DNA from: Paracoccaceae bacterium
GTDB taxonomy: Bacteria; Pseudomonadota; Alphaproteobacteria; Rhodobacterales; Rhodobacteraceae
Assembly: GCA_024742835.1 (NCBI GenBank)
Contig: JANSXS010000017.1
Coordinates: forward strand, 1 to 56,860
Direction of reading: 5' to 3'
Length of the DNA: 56,860 bases
Of this stretch, positions 17,427 through 25,527 are shown one piece after another. Both the position numbers and the translations under genes were made by a program. The notes under the pieces are model-generated. The model saw only the letters and a program-made list of their open reading frames with translations. It had not been told where the DNA came from and did not search any database. Positions within the stretch are counted from its first letter, which is position 1; the number at the start of each line of letters is the position of its first letter.

Positions 17427-18356
17427 TCAGCGGGGCAGGGGGTCATCTTCTGCGATCTGGTCCGCCAGCCAGTCGCGAAACGTCACCAGCGCGCTGTTCG
17501 CGGCCTTTTGCACCGGCCAGACCAGGTAATAGGCTCCGGGCATATCCGTGCGCCCGCCCCAGACCGTCACCAGACGCCCGGTCGCCAGATCTTCTTCGAT
17601 CAGGTAATCGGGCAACAGTGCCACACCCAAGCCATGCAGCGCAGCCTGCGTAATTGTCGAGAACTGGTCATAGATCATGCCCGTGGCCGGGGGCATGGCG
17701 TCCGCACCATGTGTGGCGAACCATGTCCGCCACGCCTCTGGCCGGGTTTCGATATGCAAAAGCGGCAGACCACGAAGATCCTGCGGGCCGTCAATCCTGT
17801 GCGCAGCGATCAAGTGCGGCGCGCAAACCGCGATCACCGATTCCTTTCGCAACAGCAGCCTGTCGGTTCCAGGCCAATCGGGCACTCCGAAAAATATCGC
17901 TGCGTCAAAGGCTTCAGTGGCAAAGTTAAAGTCCTGAAGGCGGGTGGACAGATTCAGTGTTACCTCGGGATGCGCGCGCGCGAAATCCGGCAAACGCGGC
18001 ACCAGCCACCGCATCCCGAACGTGGGCAAGATCGCAAGGCTCAGCGCGCCACCGGCGGGGTTGGTTGCCAGCTTCATAGAGGCTTGCCCGATGCGGTTCA
18101 GGGCGGCGCGGATTTCAAACGCATAATCAACCGCTTCCGGCGTCAGGCTAAGGCGGCGCCCCTGACGGATGAAAAGCGCTACGCCCAACTGATCCTCCAG
18201 TGTTTGCAATTGCCGGCTGACCGCGCCTTGCGTCTGGTTCAGTTCCTCTGCCACGGCAGTGGCGCTGCCCAAACGATCCAGCGCCTCCAGCGCGCGCAAG
18301 CTGGCGATAGAGGGCAGAAAGCGTCGGGGCAGGGCGGTCATATGCATAAAACTCAT
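17427..18356 (-). CDS. LysR family transcriptional regulator (GcvA-like)
   Basis: This LysR-type regulator has an N-terminal helix-turn-helix (LRALEALDRLGSATAVAEEL, NQTQGAVSRQLQTLEDQLGV) and a C-terminal effector domain of the GcvA/AmpR type (LSLAILPTFGMRWLVPRLPDF). It is divergent from the glutaryl-CoA dehydrogenase gene. This is a common arrangement in which the regulator controls lysine/tryptophan degradation; the target is inferred from position. The start is uncertain: in-frame ATGs are at 18398, 18356, 18347 and 18341. The first would overlap the likely gcdH promoter, so a later one is preferred. It converges with the PhoB-like gene, leaving only 5 bases between the stops. Confidence 0.88.
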   Translation of the reverse strand: MSFMHMTALPRRFLPSIASLRALEALDRLGSATAVAEELNQTQGAVSRQLQTLEDQLGVALFIRQGRRLSLTPEAVDYAFEIRAALNRIGQASMKLATNPAGGALSLAILPTFGMRWLVPRLPDFARAHPEVTLNLSTRLQDFNFATEAFDAAIFFGVPDWPGTDRLLLRKESVIAVCAPHLIAAHRIDGPQDLRGLPLLHIETRPEAWRTWFATHGADAMPPATGMIYDQFSTITQAALHGLGVALLPDYLIEEDLATGRLVTVWGGRTDMPGAYYLVWPVQKAANSALVTFRDWLADQIAEDDPLPR

Positions 18357-18374
18357 GGCTTCTTGAGGAACATT

Positions 18375-18413
18375 GGATGTTTTATTGGGTTTTTTCATCC
18401 TATGATATGATAA
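18375..18413 (+). promoter_or_regulatory. candidate gcdH promoter and LysR operator
   Basis: A TTGGGT (18385-18390) and a TGATAA (18408-18413) are 17 bases apart and lie just ahead of the AAGGAG of gcdH. An inverted repeat GGATG/CATCC (18375-18379 and 18396-18400, 16 bases between) covers the -35 region, the kind of dyad LysR proteins bind. Sequence-based guess only. Confidence 0.35.
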
Positions 18414-18435
18414 ATTTCAAATAAAGGAGTGCATC

Positions 18436-19659
18436 ATGAGCCTTGATACCCCAGCCTTGCGCGACAAGGACAAACCCGACCTGTCCAGTTTCGATTGGTC
18501 CGACTCGTTTTTGCTGGACGATCAGCTTGAAGAAGATGAACGCCTGATCGCCGAAAGCGCGCGCAGCTTTGCGCAACAGCATTTGCAAACGCGCGTGGTC
18601 GACGCCTACGCAAAAGAGACCACCGACACCTCCATTTTCCGCGAGATGGGCGACATGGGCCTGCTCGGCACGACCATCCCCGAGGAATATGGCGGGCTTG
18701 GAGCCGGATACGTGGCCTACGGGCTGGTAGCGCGCGAAATCGAGCGGGTCGATTCCGGTTATCGCTCCATGATGAGCGTGCAATCCTCGCTCGTGATGTA
18801 TCCGATCTACGCCTATGGCAGCGAAGCACAGCGCCAGAAATACCTGCCGGGGCTGGCCAGCGGCCAGATGATCGGCTGTTTCGGCCTGACAGAGGCGGAT
18901 GCCGGGTCTGACCCCGCCGCGATGAAAACCCGCGCGGTCAAGACGGCGAACGGCTACAAGATCACCGGATCAAAGATGTGGATCTCGAACGCGCCCATCG
19001 CCGATGTGTTCGTGGTTTGGGCCAAATCCGACGCGCATGACGGCAAGATCCGGGGTTTCGTCCTGGAAAAAGGCATGACCGGGCTCAGCGCCCCCAAGAT
19101 CGAAGGCAAGCAAAGCCTGCGCGCCTCTGTGACCGGCGAGATCGTGATGGACGGGGTCGAAGTGGGCGACGAGGCACTGTTGCCCAATGTACATGGGCTC
19201 AAAGGGCCGTTCGGCTGCCTGAACCGGGCGCGCTACGGCATCGCCTGGGGTGTGATGGGCGCGGCCGAGTTCTGTTGGCACGGCGCGCGGCAATACGGGC
19301 TGGATCGCAAACAGTTCAACAGACCATTGGCCCAGACCCAGCTTTTCCAGAAAAAGCTCGCCGACATGCAGACCGAAATCACCCTTGGTCTTCAGGCAGC
19401 GTTGCGGGTGGGGCGGCTGATGGACGAGGCACGAGCGGCCCCCGAGATGATCTCGCTCATCAAGCGCAACAATTGCGGCAAGGCGCTTGATATCGCGCGC
19501 ATGGCCCGTGACATGCATGGCGGCAACGGGATCAGCCAGGAGTTCCACGTGATCCGCCACATGATGAACCTTGAAACGGTCAACACCTATGAAGGCACCC
19601 ATGATGTCCACGCGCTGATCCTGGGGCGCGCGCAGACCGGGCTACAGGCGTTTTTCTGA
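18436..19659 (+). CDS. gcdH: glutaryl-CoA dehydrogenase (acyl-CoA dehydrogenase family)
   Basis: This flavoenzyme oxidises and decarboxylates glutaryl-CoA to crotonyl-CoA in lysine and tryptophan breakdown. The 407-residue protein has the acyl-CoA dehydrogenase signatures [13 protein letters not shown] and [20 protein letters not shown]. It also has the C-terminal [20 protein letters not shown], where the Glu is the catalytic base and [23 protein letters not shown] endings mark glutaryl-CoA dehydrogenases. [11 protein letters not shown] near residue 110 also fits this subfamily. AAGGAG lies 7 bases before the ATG. The divergent LysR gene is the probable regulator. Confidence 0.93.
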   Translation: MSLDTPALRDKDKPDLSSFDWSDSFLLDDQLEEDERLIAESARSFAQQHLQTRVVDAYAKETTDTSIFREMGDMGLLGTTIPEEYGGLGAGYVAYGLVAREIERVDSGYRSMMSVQSSLVMYPIYAYGSEAQRQKYLPGLASGQMIGCFGLTEADAGSDPAAMKTRAVKTANGYKITGSKMWISNAPIADVFVVWAKSDAHDGKIRGFVLEKGMTGLSAPKIEGKQSLRASVTGEIVMDGVEVGDEALLPNVHGLKGPFGCLNRARYGIAWGVMGAAEFCWHGARQYGLDRKQFNRPLAQTQLFQKKLADMQTEITLGLQAALRVGRLMDEARAAPEMISLIKRNNCGKALDIARMARDMHGGNGISQEFHVIRHMMNLETVNTYEGTHDVHALILGRAQTGLQAFF

Positions 19660-19946
19660 AACGTTCCGCCGTGCATGGATGTCGCGGGCGATGGGGACGC
19701 CTGCGGCATCCGAAATTCTAAAATCAAAAGGTCGCATAATCAGTATTATGTTAACTATATAAATAACGCCCATCCCGATGCGTGTGATACGGGTTTCTTT
19801 TCAAAACCCTAACACATTATCCCAACGTGATCGCCACAGCCCGCGTCCCGCGCTCAAGTGACGTTCACAAACGCAACTTTCGCCGAAGTCTTTGTCGACA
19901 TGCGCCCCCCGTCCGGTTTAAAACACGCTAAAAGGACGCAGCGTCA

Positions 19947-20390
19947 ATGACTTCCCTCCTTATCCTGAACGGCCCCAATCTCAATCTGCTCGGCACCCGA
20001 CAGCCCGAGATCTATGGGCATGTCACTTTGGCAGATATCGAGGAGTTATGTGCCGCAAAGGCCAGGGATCTGAACCTTGGCATCGCCTTCGCGCAATCCA
20101 ATTCCGAAGGCACGCTGATAGATCACATTCACGCCGCACGCGGCGTGCATGACGGTCTGATCCTGAACGCCGGTGCCTATACCCATAGCTCCATCGCGCT
20201 GATGGATGCGGTCAGCAGTACGGAATTGCCGACAATCGAACTGCATCTAAGCAATATCCATGCGCGTGAGGCGTTTCGCCATGTGTCCTATATCGCGCGG
20301 GTCGCGGTCGGCCAGATCTGTGGTTTCGGGGCCGCCGGTTATCCAATGGCGATCGAGGCGCTGGCCAACCACCTTGAACATAGGCCATGA
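19947..20390 (+). CDS. aroQ: type II 3-dehydroquinate dehydratase
   Basis: This dodecameric enzyme of the shikimate pathway dehydrates 3-dehydroquinate to 3-dehydroshikimate. At 147 residues it has the usual type II length. Conserved features are ILNGPNLNLLGTRQPEIYG (with the catalytic Tyr), QSNSEGTLIDHIH, NAGAYTHSS and ELHLSNIHAREAFRH (with the catalytic His). The 287 bases upstream are AT-rich around 19725-19770 and hold no gene I can recognise. Its stop overlaps the start of a LuxR-like fragment in ATGA. Confidence 0.96.
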   Translation: MTSLLILNGPNLNLLGTRQPEIYGHVTLADIEELCAAKARDLNLGIAFAQSNSEGTLIDHIHAARGVHDGLILNAGAYTHSSIALMDAVSSTELPTIELHLSNIHAREAFRHVSYIARVAVGQICGFGAAGYPMAIEALANHLEHRP

Positions 20391-20695
20391 TACCAACGGC
20401 GGATGTCAACGCTCTGATCAACACCCCGACCATCGAAGAGCTTTGGAACATGCACACTGCTCGCATGGCAGGATACGGGTTCGACAGGCTGATCTATGGC
20501 TATATGCGCTACCGGACGGCCACCTTTTTGGGTGATCCAGACGATTTCGTCCTGCTCAGCAATCACGCGCCCGATTACCTCGATGTGTTTATCGGCGACG
20601 GGCTTTATCTTCATGCCCCCATGCTGCGTTGGGCGCTGGAGAACGAGGGCGCGTGTTCGTGGTCGGTGCTGAACCGCATGATGCTGGATACCTGA
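20387..20695 (+). CDS. orphan LuxR-type autoinducer-binding domain (truncated regulator)
   Basis: This 102-residue frame resembles the first two thirds of the autoinducer-binding domain of LuxR regulators (GFDRLIYGYMRY; NHAPDYLDVFIGDGLYLHAP; WALENEGACSWSVLNRMM). It then stops with no DNA-binding domain. Full-length relatives have about 240 residues. The following 100 bases are AT-rich and show no continuation in any frame, so this is either a decayed gene or a free-standing ligand-binding fragment. Several key residues differ from canonical acyl-homoserine-lactone binders (for example Phe where the signature Trp is expected). The ATGA overlap with aroQ implies it is still translated. Fragment status is clear; function is not. 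Confidence 0.65.
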   Translation: MIPTADVNALINTPTIEELWNMHTARMAGYGFDRLIYGYMRYRTATFLGDPDDFVLLSNHAPDYLDVFIGDGLYLHAPMLRWALENEGACSWSVLNRMMLDT

Positions 20696-20804
20696 AGCGT
20701 TCCGCCTTCAACCTGAGATATCAATAAAACGAATAAACTTTTGCTTCTAAATTTTCTCATCAGGTAAAAAAATCTATACTTTCGCTTCATGGCATAAAGA
20801 TGCA

Positions 20805-21000
20805 CACTGTAGGTGTTCCGTGAGTGGTGGCTTTTGAGCCTGGGAACAATCAGGTCGGCAAACCCTGACCATTACAGGGCGACCCGATCTGCCGGTCTTG
20901 CCGGGTGGTTGGTCGAGGGTTCTATTCTCGTGCTGTCGGCCAACACTTTCCTGATCGCCGTTCTATCCCCATGCAACGGTGGTCACAGAAAGAACGGTGT
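20805..21000 (+). ncRNA. ssrS: probable 6S RNA (SsrS-like)
   Basis: The non-coding interval downstream of the LuxR fragment behaves like an RNA gene. It has an AT-rich promoter region with TATACT at 20775-20780, about 190 bases without a plausible reading frame, and a plus-strand terminator at the end. The 5' and 3' ends pair in the order expected for a long closing stem: GTTC (20815-20818) with GAAC (20992-20995), and GTGA (20820-20823) with TCAC (20983-20986). The stretch CTTTTGAGCCTGGGAACAAT resembles what I recall of alphaproteobacterial 6S RNAs, which mimic an open promoter and sequester sigma70 RNA polymerase. The assignment rests on recall and structure, not on a covariance search. Confidence 0.6.
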
Positions 21001-21027
21001 CGTCCCGCCCGGGCGGCACCGTTTTTC
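20994..21027 (+). terminator. intrinsic terminator of the 6S-like RNA gene
   Basis: AACGGTG (20994-21000) pairs with CACCGTT (21017-21023). A second palindrome, CCGCCC-GGGCGG, lies inside, and a run of five T follows (21022-21026). It faces the tsf terminator on the other strand. Confidence 0.75.
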
Positions 21028-21043
21028 TGTTGTGACATTTCCC

Positions 21044-21073
21044 AAAAAAAAGCGCCCCGGTTACCCGAGGCGC
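21044..21073 (-). terminator. intrinsic terminator of the rpsB-tsf operon
   Basis: On the minus strand a GC stem (21064-21073 with 21052-21060, one mismatch, 3-base loop) is followed by eight T (plus-strand A run 21044-21051). It lies about 80 bases past the tsf stop. Confidence 0.85.
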
Positions 21074-21081
21074 TGTTCCTG

Positions 21082-21131
21082 CTTCATCCAGGCGAAAATA
21101 CTCCAGGGATTCCAAGAGGCTGGCCTCTTGG
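21082..21131 (-). repeat. diverged relative of the 74-bp repeat, in the tsf 3' region
   Basis: Read on the minus strand this segment starts with a near-perfect palindrome (CCAAGAGGCC/AGCCTCTTGG) and ends with TATTTTCGCCTGGATGAAG. It resembles the hairpin plus TATTTTTCGCCAGATGAAG layout of the repeats at 5206 and 52686, in the same orientation relative to transcription. The similarity outside these parts is weak. Confidence 0.5.
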
Positions 21132-21150
21132 CTCCGCCATCAAAATACGT

Positions 21151-22026
21151 TCAGCCCTGAACCGCCTTGGCGACTTCCTCGGCGAAGTTCTCTTCTTTCT
21201 TCTCGATCCCCTCGCCCACTTCCATGCGGACGAAACCGACGATCTCGGCACCCTTTTCAGCGGCGGCGGCGCCGACGGTCTGGTCGGGATTGATGACGAA
21301 AGCCTGGTTAACCAGCGTGATCTCGGCCATGAATTTTTTCATGCGGCCTTCGATCATCTTCTCGATAACCTGCTCGGGCTTGCCGGATTCGCGGGCGATG
21401 TCGATCTGGACCTGACGTTCCTTATCCACCACCGACGAATCAAGTTCCGCCTCGTTCAGGGCGGCCGGGTTCGTGGCGGCGATATGCATCGCGACCTGGC
21501 GACCAAACGCCTCGTCACCGCCGGTCATCGCGACCAGCACGCCGATCTTGCCCATGCCTTCGCCAGCGGCGTTGTGTATGTAGCTGACCACGGTTTCGCC
21601 GTCGATCTTCTCCATGCGGCGCAGGCCCATGTTTTCACCGACCGTGGCGATCTTGTCGGTGATCGTGTCGGCCACGCTTTTGCCGTCGATCTGTGCCTCT
21701 TGCAGCGCGTCGATATTCGCAGCCCCAACAGCGGCGGCTGCGATATCACCAACCATCTTCTGGAAATCAGCGTTCTTGGCGACGAAATCGGTTTCGGAGT
21801 TGATTTCGACTGCGACGCCAGTGGTCCCGGTCACGCTGACGGCGACAAGGCCCTCGGCGGCGGTGCGGCCCGATTTCTTGGCGGCTTTCGCAAGACCCTT
21901 GGTGCGCAGCCAGTCAACGGCGGCGTCCATGTCGCCGTCGGTTTCGGTCAGCGCCTTCTTGGCGTCCATCATGCCCGCGCCGGTCTTGTCGCGCAGCTCT
22001 TTCACTTGTGAAGCGGTGATCGCCAT
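21151..22026 (-). CDS. tsf: translation elongation factor Ts
   Basis: EF-Ts recharges EF-Tu by GDP/GTP exchange. The 291-residue protein starts with the UBA-like segment [24 protein letters not shown] and continues with the core motif [22 protein letters not shown] and the C-terminal dimerisation domain. AGGAG is found just upstream of the ATG at 22026. It is the second gene of the rpsB-tsf operon, with an 88-base spacer that contains a strong hairpin, and is followed by an intrinsic terminator. Confidence 0.97.
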   Translation of the reverse strand: MAITASQVKELRDKTGAGMMDAKKALTETDGDMDAAVDWLRTKGLAKAAKKSGRTAAEGLVAVSVTGTTGVAVEINSETDFVAKNADFQKMVGDIAAAAVGAANIDALQEAQIDGKSVADTITDKIATVGENMGLRRMEKIDGETVVSYIHNAAGEGMGKIGVLVAMTGGDEAFGRQVAMHIAATNPAALNEAELDSSVVDKERQVQIDIARESGKPEQVIEKMIEGRMKKFMAEITLVNQAFVINPDQTVGAAAAEKGAEIVGFVRMEVGEGIEKKEENFAEEVAKAVQG

Positions 22027-22059
22027 CTTGGCTCTCCTACTTTGTGTGGGTTCGGATCA

Positions 22060-22080
22060 GGCACGGGCATAGCCCGTGCC
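22060..22080 (-). promoter_or_regulatory. intercistronic hairpin between rpsB and tsf
   Basis: A perfect 9-bp stem (22060-22068 with 22072-22080) with a 3-base loop lies in the spacer between rpsB and tsf, with no T-run. It probably acts as a partial attenuator or RNA-processing/stability element that sets the ratio of S2 to EF-Ts. Confidence 0.5.
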
Positions 22081-22114
22081 GTGCTCAAATTCATGACAGT
22101 GTCCGCGTCGCGGT

Positions 22115-22894
22115 TCAGCTTTGAGCCGGTGCCTCGGCAGGGGCTGCGGCGGCCTCTTCGACGGGGGCGTCGACCATCTCGCCGACATCGACGCCTGCGG
22201 CGTCCATCTGGGCCGACATGCCGTCCAGCGCCGTGCGGCTGACCAGGTCGCAATAAAGGCTTATCGCGCGCGCCGCGTCGTCATTGCCGGGAATGATATA
22301 GTCAATCCCGTCAGGCGAGCAGTTGGTGTCGACCACGGCGACCACGGGGATGCCCAGCTTGTTGGCTTCGGCGACGGCCAGCGCCTCTTTCTTGACGTCG
22401 ATCACGAACAGAAGGTCCGGCACGCCGCCCATCTGGCGGATACCGCCAAGCGAGGCCTGAAGCTTGCCTTGATCGCGCTCAAGACCCAGACGCTCTTTCT
22501 TGGTCATGCCCTCGGCACCGTGTTCCATGATCTCGTCGATCTCGTTCAGGCGCTTGATCGACTTGCTCACGGTCTGCCAATTGGTGAGCGTGCCACCCAG
22601 CCAACGGTGATTCATGTAATACTGTGCACATTTCTCGGCTGCTTCGGCCACGGGGCCGGCCGCCTGACGCTTGGTGCCGACGAACAGCACGCGGCCGCCC
22701 TTGGCGACGACTTCGCGCACGGCGTTCAGCGCCGCGTCAAGCATCGGGACGGTCTGGGTCAGGTCGATGATGTGGATGCCATTGCGCGCGCCATAGATGA
22801 ACTCGCCCATGCGGGGGTTCCAACGCTGCGTCTGGTGACCAAAGTGAACGCCGGCTTCAAGCAGCTGGCGCAAAGAGAACTCGGGAAGAGCCAT
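22115..22894 (-). CDS. rpsB: 30S ribosomal protein S2
   Basis: This ribosomal protein of the small subunit has 259 residues. The start [21 protein letters not shown] and the blocks [36 protein letters not shown] and [13 protein letters not shown] are unmistakable. The C-terminal tail is Ala/Glu-rich, as in other Alphaproteobacteria. AAAGGAAA precedes the ATG. It heads the rpsB-tsf operon from a promoter at 23015-23043. Confidence 0.98.
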   Translation of the reverse strand: MALPEFSLRQLLEAGVHFGHQTQRWNPRMGEFIYGARNGIHIIDLTQTVPMLDAALNAVREVVAKGGRVLFVGTKRQAAGPVAEAAEKCAQYYMNHRWLGGTLTNWQTVSKSIKRLNEIDEIMEHGAEGMTKKERLGLERDQGKLQASLGGIRQMGGVPDLLFVIDVKKEALAVAEANKLGIPVVAVVDTNCSPDGIDYIIPGNDDAARAISLYCDLVSRTALDGMSAQMDAAGVDVGEMVDAPVEEAAAAPAEAPAQS

Positions 22895-23014
22895 GGGTCG
22901 TTTCCTTTCCGGTTTAGCCTCGGCACGGGATGAGAAGCATCTGCTTCAACCGGTGGACCGCCGGGGATGTCTCCCCCGGTCAGCCCGCCCATGCCTGCGG
23001 GATTGAATGCCGCG

Positions 23015-23043
23015 CGTATAGTGGCCTGCCGGACCATTAGCAA
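23015..23043 (-). promoter_or_regulatory. promoter of rpsB-tsf
   Basis: On the minus strand TTGCTA (23043-23038) and TATACG (23020-23015) are separated by 17 bases, matching a sigma70-type promoter. The predicted transcript would carry a leader of about 110 bases before rpsB. Confidence 0.6.
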
Positions 23044-23050
23044 GGGCAGA

Positions 23051-23638
23051 TCAACAGCGGGGTGCATCGCGCAGCATCGCGCGTGCCTGCTCCGGCATCG
23101 CCCTGCGCAAAAGCCGCTCTGCCCGTTCCGTGCCGATAGGGGCGTAAAACCAGTCATCCGCGCCCCAAAAGACAAGCCAAAGCCCGCATTCATTCGCGGC
23201 TGTCGCGGCTATGTCCTGCAAAGGGGCGGACCGGACATAGGCCCATGACAGATCCGCCGCCTGCCCGTGCGGCGCATCTTGGGGCAGGATCAGCGCAGCG
23301 TGCGCCGTCTCGAACGGGTCCGGTTTGACCGGGTCGGTCAGCCGTGCGCGCAAGGCGGTCGCGGTCAGGCCAAGCTCGGCGGCATAGACGCGGACCAGCG
23401 CGGGCGGCACATGCGCCAGTCTTTGTTCCCGCAACAGGCGCAGCCGTTCGTTGCGCACCAGCCAATCGGCCTTGATCAGGCTTTCGGGCGGATCGCTGCC
23501 AAGGTTGATGAAGCCAGACAACACCTGTGACATGCGCTCTTGCGGGGTTACACCATGGACCCAGCCACGCGGCACATTCGCGGCGATCCCGGCCAGCGCA
23601 AAAACAAGCGCAAAGATGACAAGACGGCGGTTTTTCAC
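23051..23638 (-). CDS. conserved hypothetical protein with N-terminal membrane anchor or signal
   Basis: I do not recognise this 195-residue protein. It has a basic N-terminus followed by one hydrophobic stretch (LVIFALVFALAGIAANVP), so it is either exported or anchored with its bulk in the periplasm. The rest is soluble, with an Arg/Leu-rich helical section and a motif ECGLWLVFWGADDWFYAPIG near the C-terminus. A GTG start at 23638 is chosen because GAGGAG lies about 10 bases upstream and it puts the hydrophobic segment at the N-terminus; the frame runs open to 23734. It precedes rpsB on the same strand but rpsB has its own promoter. Confidence 0.6.
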   Translation of the reverse strand: MKNRRLVIFALVFALAGIAANVPRGWVHGVTPQERMSQVLSGFINLGSDPPESLIKADWLVRNERLRLLREQRLAHVPPALVRVYAAELGLTATALRARLTDPVKPDPFETAHAALILPQDAPHGQAADLSWAYVRSAPLQDIAATAANECGLWLVFWGADDWFYAPIGTERAERLLRRAMPEQARAMLRDAPRC

Positions 23639-23805
23639 TTGAAAAAGGCTCCTCTTGCTGGCCGCAGCCCGGCGGTCACGGATCTTGCCGCTTGCCATAC
23701 GCGTCCGCGGCCAAACGGTAAAGCGATGCCGCAAATGCTGCCTCGCGGGTTTCGCCCTGCGCGAAATGCGCTAGACTGACCCGACCATAGTAAAGGAAAG
23801 CCGCC

Positions 23806-24723
23806 ATCCGCCCCCTGCCCCTCTCTTTTTCGTCCGAGGTCATAGAAGCGCGGCAAACCGGCCTGCCGCTGGTGGCGCTGGAAAGCACCATCATCACCCA
23901 TGGTATGCCCTTTCCGCAGAACCTTGATACCGCGCGCCGGATCGAAGCCACGGTCCGAGAGGCGGGCGCGGTGCCCGCCACCATCGCCGTCCTGTCAGGG
24001 CAGTTGCATGTCGGGCTTGAGAATGCGCAGCTTGATGCTCTGGCGCGCGCGCGCGACGTGGCCAAGCTCAGCCGGGCGGATCTGGCCGCCTGCATTGCCA
24101 AGGGTGGTACCGGTGCGACAACGGTGGCCGCCACCATGATCGCCGCGCATCATGCCGGGATCGCCGTCTTTGCCACGGGTGGCATCGGCGGTGTGCATCG
24201 CGGGGCCGAGCACAGCTTTGATATCTCCGCTGACTTGTACGAGCTGGCCAAAACCCCGGTGACCGTGGTCTGTGCCGGGGCCAAGGCGATTCTCGATCTG
24301 CCCAAGACGCTGGAAGTGCTGGAAACCCTTGGCGTGCCGGTCATCGCCTTTGGCCAGGACAGCCTGCCCGCTTTCTGGTCCGCCTCTTCGGATCTGGCCG
24401 CGCCGCTGCGCATGGATGACCCCGACAGCATTGCCCATGCGCATGTTGCGCGCGCGGCCCTGGGGCTGCGCGGTGGTCAGCTTGTCGCGAACCCCGTGCC
24501 CACGCAGGACGAAATCGCACAGGCCGCGATTGCACCGCTGATCGCGCAGGCCACCGCCGAGGCCGAGGCGCAGGGAATCACAGGCAAACCGCTGACGCCG
24601 TTTTTGCTGGCACGGCTGCATGAATTGACGGCGGGGCGTTCGCTTGCAACCAATGTAGCGCTGGTGCTTAACAACGCGCGTCTTGCCGCGAAAATAGCCA
24701 TCTCGCTTTACAGCCTTCGCTAA
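23806..24723 (+). CDS. psuG: pseudouridine-5'-phosphate glycosidase, apparent ATC start
   Basis: PsuG splits pseudouridine 5'-phosphate into uracil and ribose 5-phosphate. Signatures VALESTIITHGMPFPQN, GGTGATTVAATMI, FATGGIGGVHRGAEHSFDIS and CAGAKAILDLPKT are intact. The first canonical start is a GTG at 23872, but this lies inside the conserved core and would remove about 22 residues. In frame upstream, the codon where relatives have Met is ATC at 23806, with AAGGAA 7 bases before it and a TAA at 23791 excluding any earlier start. From ATC the product has 305 residues, the family length. Either ATC is used as a weak start or the ATG was lost. No kinase psuK is adjacent. Confidence 0.85.
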   Translation: MRPLPLSFSSEVIEARQTGLPLVALESTIITHGMPFPQNLDTARRIEATVREAGAVPATIAVLSGQLHVGLENAQLDALARARDVAKLSRADLAACIAKGGTGATTVAATMIAAHHAGIAVFATGGIGGVHRGAEHSFDISADLYELAKTPVTVVCAGAKAILDLPKTLEVLETLGVPVIAFGQDSLPAFWSASSDLAAPLRMDDPDSIAHAHVARAALGLRGGQLVANPVPTQDEIAQAAIAPLIAQATAEAEAQGITGKPLTPFLLARLHELTAGRSLATNVALVLNNARLAAKIAISLYSLR

Positions 24724-24748
24724 GCGAGGCTCGTGATGTGCTTGCCCA

Positions 24749-24777
24749 TTGTGGCCGCGCATCATTGCACTTAGATA
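24749..24777 (+). promoter_or_regulatory. candidate promoter of the DUF502 gene
   Basis: TTGTGG (24749-24754) and TAGATA (24772-24777) are 17 bases apart, placed 28 bases before the start of the DUF502 gene. Confidence 0.35.
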
Positions 24778-24804
24778 AAAGCAAGACCGCAACGGCAGAG
24801 CCCT

Positions 24805-25527
24805 ATGAACACCCCATTCGACGAAGAGCCGCCACATCCCAAACGCCCGGGACGATTTTCCGGGCTGCGCACCAGCTTTCTGACCGGCATCATCGTGATC
24901 GCCCCGGTCGGGCTGACGATTTGGCTGATCTGGACATTGATCGGCTGGGTCGACGGATTCGTGCTGCCCTTCGTGCCGAATATGTATCAGCCCGAGAATG
25001 TGGTGAACCGCTGGATCCTCGGCTATGACAGCCCTGCTGACGAGGGCTGGATAAATATCAACATCCGTGGCGTGGGCGTTATCGTCTTCTTGCTGTTCAC
25101 GCTGTTCGTGGGCTGGATCGCCAAGGGGCTGATCGGCAAGTCGCTGATCCGCTTTGCGGAATCGCTGGTCGACAGGATGCCGGTGGTCCGCTCGATCTAT
25201 TCCGGCGTCAAACAGATCGCAGAAACCGTTTTTGCACAATCCGAACGCAGCTTCGAGACGGCCTGCCTGGTGGAATATCCGCGCAAGGGTGTGTGGGCCA
25301 TCGGCTTTATCTCGACCAACGCGCGCGGCGAGGTGCTTGACAAGGCACAGGTGAGCGGGGAATTGCTGTCTGTCTTCGTGCCGACCACGCCGAACCCGAC
25401 CTCGGGCTTTTTGCTGTTTTTTCCGAAAGAAGACGTGATCGAGCTGGATATGAGCATCGAAGAGGCGGCGAAACTGGTCATTTCCGCCGGTCTTGTCTAT
25501 CCGGGTATGCCCGCGCGCAACGTTTGA
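24805..25527 (+). CDS. DUF502 family membrane protein
   Basis: This 240-residue inner-membrane protein belongs to the DUF502 family. It has two hydrophobic segments near the N-terminus (TGIIVIAPVGLTIWLIWTLI and VGVIVFLLFTLFVGWIAKGL), followed by the diagnostic MPVVRSIYSGVKQIAETV and a soluble domain ending near PNPTSGFLLFFPKEDV. The biochemical role of the family is not known. Its stop codon directly abuts that of the convergent 3-hydroxybutyrate dehydrogenase gene, with no bases between. Confidence 0.88.
   Translation: MNTPFDEEPPHPKRPGRFSGLRTSFLTGIIVIAPVGLTIWLIWTLIGWVDGFVLPFVPNMYQPENVVNRWILGYDSPADEGWININIRGVGVIVFLLFTLFVGWIAKGLIGKSLIRFAESLVDRMPVVRSIYSGVKQIAETVFAQSERSFETACLVEYPRKGVWAIGFISTNARGEVLDKAQVSGELLSVFVPTTPNPTSGFLLFFPKEDVIELDMSIEEAAKLVISAGLVYPGMPARNV

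Noticed and set aside
20900..20945. Possible tRNA (GGTCGAGGGTTCTATTCTCG looks like a T-arm)
   Set aside because: No acceptor stem, D-arm or anticodon arm can be formed around it. The segment fits better as part of the 6S-like RNA.
23872..24723. psuG starting at the GTG at 23872
   Set aside because: It would cut into the conserved core and has no ribosome binding site at the right distance; the frame upstream is conserved back to 23806.
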